Below, piece after piece: positions 56,851-64,000 of a stretch of DNA of 64,000 bases. The position numbers were made by a program, and so were the translations under genes. Within the stretch, counting starts at the first letter, position 1. Each line of letters starts with the position of its first letter. The notes beneath the pieces are model-generated. The model was not told where the DNA came from and ran no database searches. It worked only from the letters and a program-made list of their open reading frames with translations. Origin of the DNA: Atrina japonica (lineage: Eukaryota > Mollusca > Bivalvia > Pterioida > Pinnidae); NCBI GenBank assembly GCA_030159075.1, contig BROG01000150.1, positions 248,001 to 312,000 of the forward strand, in the 5' to 3' direction.

Positions 56851-57010
56851 TATCATGTTCTCACTTTTTGATTTACCAGGGGTTTTACTTAAAAGTGAGA
56901 TATCAAGTTCTCACTTTTTGATTTACCAGGGGTTTTACTTAAAAGTAAGATATCATGTTCTCACTTTTTGGTAAAATTCCGGTTAATCAAAAATTTATAA
57001 ATACATATGA
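56851..57010. repeat. Family E element with 50-bp tandem halves
   Basis: Units beginning TATCATGTTCTCACTTTTTG at 56851, 56901 (one base changed) and 56951, each exactly 50 bp apart; the third ends as the usual family E right half. The first two share ATTTACCAGGGGTTTTACTT. This suggests tandem growth inside the hairpin element. Confidence 0.9.
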
Positions 57011-57360
57011 TATAACAACGTTACGTACTCAGCTTTGTCGTGTATCATTCAGATTACTGTTGTTTTAATGATTCGATTTAACTGCCACTCTATAAAAAGA
57101 AAATAGTCTTGGAAAAAAGGAAAACTTGTCACTTCAAGGGAGTATACCAGCCCCCTCCCTTTGTTGGGTATCCGTTATTGTCATGTAAGTACTCCTGCGC
57201 TTTCGCTTGTCGTAATCTGACGCCATACTATATACTTAGTACCTTTTCTGTTTGTTCATCCCTGTCAAATTTGAGACTCGTTTAGCTTTGCGGGTTTTAA
57301 ATGCGCATTTAACAATATGTGCCTTATGTGGTGGAATGTCGAAAAGCTACTTCGGGCACT

Positions 57361-57700
57361 TTCCCACGACCAAATACAATGCAATTCGCACACCGTACCC
57401 ACTTACATGATAAAATGATCGCGCGACAGGTATATTGAAACCGTTTGTAAATCATTCAAGCTTGTTAAAGGTCATATGTATTCCAGTTAAGAATTTAAAA
57501 AAAGGAAAAAAGTGGGAGGAGTTTTCCCACAGTTAATTTTTGCCTTTTTGGCCACGTGCAGTTGTTATGAATATTGTTTAAACGCAGTTCCCGATTGCCA
57601 GTGATTTAGATGTTTGAAGTAACTGTTTACCAACAACCAATCAGAGCAAAGGTGGCACGAGACGTTGACAGGTGATATATGAAAGGCTCGTCACGATTGG
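57361..57700 (+). promoter_or_regulatory. Hes-promoter-like cluster of sites
   Basis: TTCCCACG (57361-57368), GTGGGAG (57512-57518), TTCCCACA (57524-57531), CACGTG (57553-57558), CCAAT (57637-57641) and ATTGG (57696-57700). The segment GGAGTTTTCCCACA, E-box, then two CCAAT motifs has the same order and orientation as the Hes promoter at 28206-28398 (GGAGTTTTCCCACA, CACGTG, CCAAT, ATTGG). A weak TATA-like GATATATG lies near 57674 and a donor-like AAGGTAAAT near 57746. No bHLH exon was found downstream in the window. Confidence 0.4.
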
Positions 57701-57746
57701 TCAAAGTTCCAAAGATACTAGTAAACATATTTAACAAAATCAAGAA

Positions 57747-59127
57747 GGTAAATCGGTAGAAAAGAAATCTATTCTAAAATTCACGAAATTTCTTACTTTT
57801 AGATATAAGGTCTTGTTCAGTCTAAACCATACATGAATTTGATATTTAGAATCGTTTCAAGATTATGGTCAAATGTGACTTGCATTTATTTCAAGATAGC
57901 ACTTTGAAGGCGGATCGAGGGTTTTTCACACAAGTCATGGTAATGTGGCGGAAACTAAGAAGAAGTTTGATATAATATTCTTAAACTCCTTTGTCTAACA
58001 AACTAGGGATTTTCCCCTCCAGTTTGAGACCGGCTGAACTTGATTTGATGTCAGCCTGACGGGCCGAGTTTTGAACTTCGGCTCGCTGATTGCTGAGTCA
58101 TTCGTTTTATTTGTCATAATCCCAGTTTTAAATTGAAATACATTTTTCGTCAGTTTGTGTGTGTTTTCAGCATAGAAACATTTTATCGGCTCTAAACATA
58201 TCTTGCCCCAAGTGATGAGAGAATTTTCAAAGTAGACCCGAAGTTCGATTCCCACGGTACAATCATGTTATTTACGGCGGTAACGCGTTGACCTTTGATC
58301 CCTCTCGTGACGGGAACGTGCCTTTTACAGATAAAGTTAATAAAGGATAATGTTTTGTAACCTTGTTGTCATTTGAAACCCGCAATATCAAAACGACCAA
58401 ATTATTCTCTAAATCTCCATGTACAGCTTTTATCGGGTAATACGTACGAATAGTAAGGCCATATCAGCTATGCAAATTACAGTCATTTAGAAACTAAAGA
58501 CAGAAGATAACCTGAATAATTGTTGATTTTCCGGGTTAAACATGGATGAACGTTGAGTGTTAAGTAAAAAAAAAATGAGATAAAAACTCGTACGTGGGAA
58601 ATTACTAAAGAACGGCGAAACGGTAAAAGTCACGAAGATTAGTCATACGTGTTGAGAAAGATTTAGATTACACGGGCCAGATTTAAAAAAAAGTTTATTG
58701 TTTACAATAGTTTAACTCCTTTTTGTTTATCTTTTAATTTACGTAAATTTGCTTAAAACTGCTTTCAAAGCATCACGAATTTAACAATTAAGTAGGAAAA
58801 AATGAATAGATAATAATTATGCAGTTACGCGTACCATCTGAAACTGACACGACATAAATTATTCCGGGACTACACTTAATCACCTTGCAGATTTAAAATG
58901 TATCAATAAATTTGATAATTCTAAAGCGTTCTCTTCTCATATTTAACTAAATTTGACACTTATGCTTACTTACTTAACAAAGATTTTAAATTCGGGTGAA
59001 CTTAGGGTCTCCCAAAGCCTTTAGTGTCGAGCTAGATAGATCCTATAGCACGCCACGCCAGTATATGATAGGGTTTGTATTATATTTATAATACCGGTAC
59101 TTTTAGAACTAACGCGTTGTTTACAGT
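57747..59127. other. Intergenic or intronic, no gene recognised
   Basis: The 86-codon minus frame 57995-58255 has no recognised motif. Should the module at 57361-57700 be a promoter, this would be its intron. Confidence 0.4.
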
Positions 59128-59356
59128 TATATATATAATCACAAATATTACTACCTGAAAATTGAACATATACTGTGAAACTTGGATCACAAAGGATGCT
59201 ATCGGTGTAAATGAATTATATATAAAGCACAAATATAGAATTAACATGGCATCTATAAACTCACCATGCCCCAGGTGGGATTCGAACTCTGGACCTACGG
59301 CACCAACCGCCTGGCTTCCATGTTCGACGCCCTAACCACTTAGCATGGTAGCCAGG
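59128..59356 (-). mobile_element. tRNA-derived SINE, family C
   Basis: Read on the minus strand: A box GCTAAGTGGTTAGGGCGTCG, B box GAGTTCGAATCCCACC, then GGGGCATGGTGAGTTTATAG, AGCATCCTTTGTGATCCAAG and GTAGTAATATTTGTG, ending in a TATATA stretch. It matches 21247-21416. Confidence 0.8.
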
Positions 59357-59408
59357 CTGTTGGTGCCGTTGGTCGATAGTTCGAACTTCAGTCGGGGCAT
59401 GGTGAATA
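59348..59408 (+). mobile_element. Inverted partial copy of SINE C head
   Basis: GTAGCCAGGCTGTTGGTGCC, AGTTCGAACTTCAGTC and GGGGCATGGTGA repeat the second half of the SINE C head in opposite orientation, directly abutting the intact head, so the pair forms a large hairpin. Confidence 0.7.
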
Positions 59409-61273
59409 TATTGTGCTTGGCATCACGGACTGAAGTTTCCCCCCACGGCATGCATATTCGCGTAAGTCAATAGCACATATCGTGTCACTTTATCTATAGT
59501 CAATAACGTCATGTTACAAGTGAAAGAAATAATGACTCGACGTAAAATAACGCCTAAAACAAAAGTATTCGTTGTCTGTACATGCAGGAGTAAAACGCAG
59601 TTTTGACACCGATTTTAGGGGAGATAACCATTATCGTCACCAAATTGCAGATAGGTAGACATCGTCAGCAGATTCCATGATTGTATATTAATTCATTGCA
59701 CATCTCAGTACAATATTAATATTTCGACATTTGTTAACTGGATTAGATACAACGTAACTGTATAAGTATGCCGTTATATCAAATGTAAGTTTCACTTAAG
59801 GTCGTAACTTTGCCCGCGAACGTAGACGTAACTCGAGTTACGATTCTATTTACGTGTACGTAGTTTCAGTTTCACAAAAGGTCGTAAACATAATTATGCT
59901 TACTCGATAACCTACACTAAGTCACGTGTGATATTTGTAGCAGAGCAGACGTAGACTCGGACGTAAGTTTATACGTAAGAAGAAAGATACGACCTTTAGT
60001 GAAACTCATTTTAGATGTACGTCTAGATTTACGTTTAGTGAAACTTGCCCCACTGGTTCTCCAATACCTAGTTCAGCATCAAAACTACAGAGTGCCACTA
60101 AACTGAAGTTTTCTGAAAACAATTGTGAGTAAACTTTACGTGGGGACATCAATTTTGGTTTCGGTTTCAGAATTATGACGTATAGCACATTTCCATATTA
60201 CAAGATAAAAATCCGGTAGAGAAACATACAACTTCTGTCAGATCAAAATTAATTATATTTACTAGAATCAACAAACACGGTCTGTAATTTCACCTCATCT
60301 AGTTTCCGTCTCATTTTAACACTTGGAGAAAGGAAAATTATCTATGGCATGTGGAGAGTCAGGAAGCTGACCATTAACATCACATTCGATTGAAATAAAA
60401 AAGATTGAAACTGGATAAAAACTTACACCTTTCAGCGGATTTTTGTTTTCTTCCTGTCTCGTCACGAGACCGCACATTCCGTGAACAAAATTGGGTAAAA
60501 TTGCGGTCGACTTTCATTTGCTACGAATTATTCGTTAATCGGTATATACATTTTACATTGTATTGTGTACGCGGCGAGTTAAGTGATGCTGATAACAGCC
60601 AAATTCTGTCACAAACAAATGCAAAACATAAATAAATAATCAAATAAATGTTTAGATGTATTTTTAACAAATAAATAAAAAGATAAATAGAATTTCATAC
60701 AGAAAAAAATTGAGTCTTTTGTTGATATCGAGCTAGTTATATCCGTTATGTAGCACCTCACACCCTTTCCTGTGACGACAAGAGAGTCAAACCCGGCTCG
60801 GCTTGCACTGATGACAAACGCTAATGACTGTCCGAATAGCTGCGATTTCTTTTTACATTCCTCCCAGATCTTGTCACCTTATAAACGGGAGTGTCACAAA
60901 CAATAAGGAAAGCGCAACAAATTGTTACGGACCAGGGTCCGAGATCACCATTTAGTCAATACCGATCTTCACATTGAACTGTTATATTATTTTGTCTATA
61001 TAAATGTTTGTAAAACTTCCGGAGGAAGCACTGATTTTTCATTATTTACAATCATTGTATGCCATAGTTATAAAGAGTTTCAGTTGCAGTATATATATTG
61101 TATGTTTTAATCTTAGAATCATATGAGTGAAAGTGGGCCAAATATCAAACTTTTACCATCACTTCACTCTAGAGCTCAATGGATAGAAAGATTTCCATAA
61201 TAATGAATTCAGTATTTATACTTAACACTTTTACCCATGGAATCATGAGAAATTAGTTGAACTTGAGGCCTGT

Positions 61274-61275
<2 letters not shown>
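59409..61275. other. Intergenic, nothing recognised
   Basis: GTTTCACTTAAGGTCGTAAC near 59789 is mirrored near 59990-60050 by CGACCTTTAGTGAAAC and TTTAGTGAAACTTG, so a decayed foldback of about 260 bp (59788-60047) is likely. Otherwise no gene or RNA is seen. Confidence 0.45.

Positions 61276-61332
<57 letters not shown>
61276..61332. repeat. (AG)n microsatellite
   Basis: About 28 AG units. Confidence 0.97.
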
Positions 61333-61336
<4 letters not shown>

Positions 61337-62477
61337 TTACACTGGATGATCTGTAAATTTATATTACTGTAACATTATTGTTCATTGCTGATGTTGATAT
61401 CCATGTTTTATACAAATTGACTAAATATAGACATTAAGTGCCACATGACGTTAACGTTTCACGAGGTCATACCTCTTCCGGCGCCTATACCTTCATTACA
61501 GAGGTAACATAATTAACGTATAAAACCAGATTAGGCATAAAATTGGAAAACATAAAACTGTACACGTACGTACACAGCTCTCAATTTAATCGTGTTATAA
61601 ATTATGTCACCTATGCACCGGCAGTACACGCACGTGTTCTGGTGACGCAAAAGACCGCACACTTTGTAATGTGATAATCTATAGAATGTCATCCCCGCGA
61701 GAAAAAGCGGAAGTGAAGGACGCGTCAATTTCATCGTGGTATTTGACCTTTAACCTTTTCCGTCACGCGATGTTTTTTCTAGACTACAAAAGATAAACAA
61801 GTGCGTGTAACAACTTTCATTAGCAAAAGTGAAATAAGTAAAATAAATAAATAGCAATAAAATGACAACGAATAAATATCATCGAAATAAATAAATAAAT
61901 AAATAAATAGATAAATAAATAAATAAATGTCGTATTAAATAAATAAATGAAATAAATAAATAGATAAATAAAAACAAGTGATTTAGTACATGTTTACATA
62001 ATCGAGTTAAAATGATAAAATAAATGAAAAATAAATAACAATAAAGTAAATAAATGTAAATGAATGAAAATAAACAAAAAGATATGAAAAAGAAATACAT
62101 CTTAAATCTCTATTGTAATTAACTGCATTAGACATAATTAATTTTATTTTAGAAAGACGATATTGAACAGACAAACTAGAGATAATGTAGGTATAAATTC
62201 TACCCGCTTATAACTTATATTTTGGCTGATTTTATAAAAAAAAAAAGTAAATAAAAATGGGGGCAAATTTCGGCCTAGAGAAAATGAGACATATATATTA
62301 ATTTTATCATCAATGTTTGACGTATCAAAGTGTCGGAATGTTTTGGGTAGTGTACAGTCGAGATCTATTTATCGATGTAAATTCTCAAGTTAAAGTTTGA
62401 TTTTTTGAGTTTCGTTCATTTGTATTATGAAAATAATGTAAGTTATCATTCGTTTTATTCTTTAAAAATATATTAGG
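61333..62477. other. Intergenic with an AAAT-rich tract
   Basis: 61883-62075 is an AAATA low-complexity tract; the minus-strand Phe/Ile/Tyr-rich frame over it is an artefact. No gene recognised. Confidence 0.6.
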
Positions 62478-62840
62478 CCTTTTCCGAGATTTCCATTACG
62501 TCTCGGTTTGTCATATAAATGTGTGAAAATATGTGAAAAAAAAAGAAAAATGTGACCGGCATTAATCGTATAGACGATTACATACGGTAGAAGGAGTCAG
62601 ATTTGAAAAACGGTGTAACAGGAAAAGCTCGCCACTTGTCATCTGTACAAGAAAGAACATTTCTCTCACATATTAAAGTGAAACAAGATTTGAATGTCAT
62701 CAATGTAAACTTAATTAAAGAAACCGGAAGTTACCTAGGGCATACTTCTGTTGACGTCACGTGATCCGAGTACTTTTAGTATTCCGACAAAACTGAACGG
62801 CATGGAACAGCTAGGAAAAGGCCTATTTAGATGTAATGGG
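62478..62840. repeat. Duplicated noncoding block, copy 2
   Basis: Diverged copy of 14817-15160 in the same orientation: TTTTCCGAGATTTCCATTAC, AAAAATGTGACCGGCATTAA, CACTTGTCATCTGTACAAGA, TTTGAATGTCATCAATG, GTCACGTGATCCGAGTAC and GACAAAACTGAACGGCAT. Confidence 0.75.
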
Positions 62841-63589
62841 GTATAAGAAAGAGAACTATCCATAACGTTGTAGACGTCTCGTGAACACGCCAACAATGTA
62901 TATTTGCACTGGAAACGGGAGACGAATTAGATACAAGTATGAGCAAATTGCTTTTTTCAAATCCCCATATCTTGCTTTTTGATATGTGTTATGCATGTAT
63001 TATGAATGAATTAGATATGTATTATTCAAACCAACAACCTTTAAAATTTGTTGCTAAAACAATGGGGGTAAATTATTCAAATGATATATTTTTTATGTTC
63101 TGAATACATTGATGGCTATTATCATTGTATCATTTTTTTAAATTTCCAGTTGTCAGGTAAATATGGAAATTAAACCCGGGAAATGTAAAATTGAACCCTG
63201 ACATTGCACAGGTAAGTAACGGGACGACCATTTGATTATGAGTGGGCGGGGCTGGCAGATTCTGGCCTTGGAAATAAATAATCCGCCCTTTACTAACAAG
63301 AAAATAAATAATCTGAATTTAACTGGTGCCAAACTTGTGAAAATTGATTAATGTTTAAAATTTTCGGCTGGCATCGCTCGCCATATTTCATTCTTCATTT
63401 TTTTTATTAGAGTCAAATATTTAAAGACATTTATATACATATTGATAACGACAAATTTAGTTGAGCACTTAATACAATGACTGTCTCCATCCATATGTCT
63501 GTGTCTGGACACTAATCAAATATCAGAATTCTGAATAATGGTAGTTTACGTAACACTCTATAAAATTTCACTTATTTCGTGGGGCTGGT
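62841..63589. other. Intergenic, nothing recognised
   Basis: No gene, RNA or repeat recognised. Confidence 0.45.
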
Positions 63590-63775
63590 TTTTATTTACG
63601 GTGGAGAGAACCCGGTTACAATGTACCCGGGAAGAGAACACCGGCATTCCGGAAGTAAACTAGCAAACTTTCTCACAAAAATCAGCCGAGGTTGCAGCGC
63701 CCGGGGCGGGGGGGGGGGGGGGGGGGCGTTGACCAGAAGTGAGAGACATCATGGTTCAAAACGCAATGCTCTAAA
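63590..63775 (-). mobile_element. tRNA-derived SINE, family A, with G tract
   Basis: Plus-strand words GGTGGAGAGAACCCGGTTAC, GTACCCGGGAAGAGAACACC, GTAAACTAGCAAACTTTCTC and AGTGAGAGACATCATGG match family A. A run of 19 G (63708-63726) replaces the B-box region that reads GGGGCTCGAACC in other copies. Confidence 0.85.
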
Positions 63776-64000
63776 CAATTATGGTTTCCAAATTATTGAA
63801 ATGGGATAGCGTGTTTACGTTCCTAAGGGTTCCTTATTACAGTCTTGCCTCACAATAATCCAATATGGAGTGAGGTTTGTATTTTATAACACGTTTAAAT
63901 AGTATATACTGATGTTACCCCCTCAACTACCGCTTTGGAAATTTCTAGGTCTGCCACTGCAATACATTACATTTCTGACCAAATGAAAATAGCGGAAAAA

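Noticed and set aside
61879..62100. Tyr/Phe/Ile-rich minus frame
   Set aside because: Produced by AAATA repeats.

Overview
This window looks like animal nuclear DNA, most probably from a bivalve mollusc. It is AT-rich, gene-poor and crowded with short dispersed repeats: tRNA-derived SINEs, foldback and MITE-like DNA elements, decayed retrotransposons, minisatellites and long dinucleotide runs. It has one clear spliced protein gene and a cluster of tRNA genes. The mollusc assignment is an inference from the repeat style and the invertebrate form of the gene; nothing in the sequence names a species.

Layout. From 1 to about 27 kb no protein gene can be supported. This part holds microsatellites, a 27-bp minisatellite (5.2-5.9 kb), a 43-bp array (6.5 kb), two large foldback elements (4.1-5.0 and 8.6-9.3 kb), a small terminal-inverted-repeat element with a 5-bp target duplication (9.76-10.03 kb), a 37-bp array (13.6-14.2 kb), a decayed L1/Tx1-like LINE with a MITE inside it (17.9-19.7 kb), and scattered SINEs of three families, here called A, B and C. 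From 27.4 to 30.5 kb lies a complete Hairy/Enhancer-of-split (Hes) type bHLH-Orange repressor gene. Its three coding exons encode 304 residues ending in WRPW. The promoter has a TATA box, CSL/Su(H)-type sites, a CACGTG box and CCAAT boxes, the usual layout of a Notch target.

From 31 to 42 kb there are again only repeats. From 42.2 to 45.6 kb there is a legible nest. A LINE reverse-transcriptase gene is split at a TTAA by a 236-bp MITE, and that MITE is itself split by about 2.1 kb carrying a Penelope-like RT fragment and the tail of a second LINE. An intact copy of the MITE sits at 52.9-53.2 kb. From 48.7 to 54.5 kb there are four tRNA-Cys(GCA) genes, all on the minus strand, with partly duplicated flanks. 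From 55 to 64 kb no gene is seen. A promoter-like module at 57.36-57.70 kb repeats the site order of the Hes promoter, and 62.48-62.84 kb is a diverged copy of 14.82-15.16 kb.

Function. The Hes protein would act as a DNA-binding repressor in the nucleus, recruiting Groucho/TLE through WRPW, probably under Notch control and with self-repression through the CACGTG box. The tRNA genes supply Cys-tRNA by Pol III transcription. Everything else is best read as selfish or simple-sequence DNA. No wholly new biological system was found; the best leads are the TTAA nest, the orphan Hes-like promoter module, the modular SINE tails and the duplicated noncoding block.
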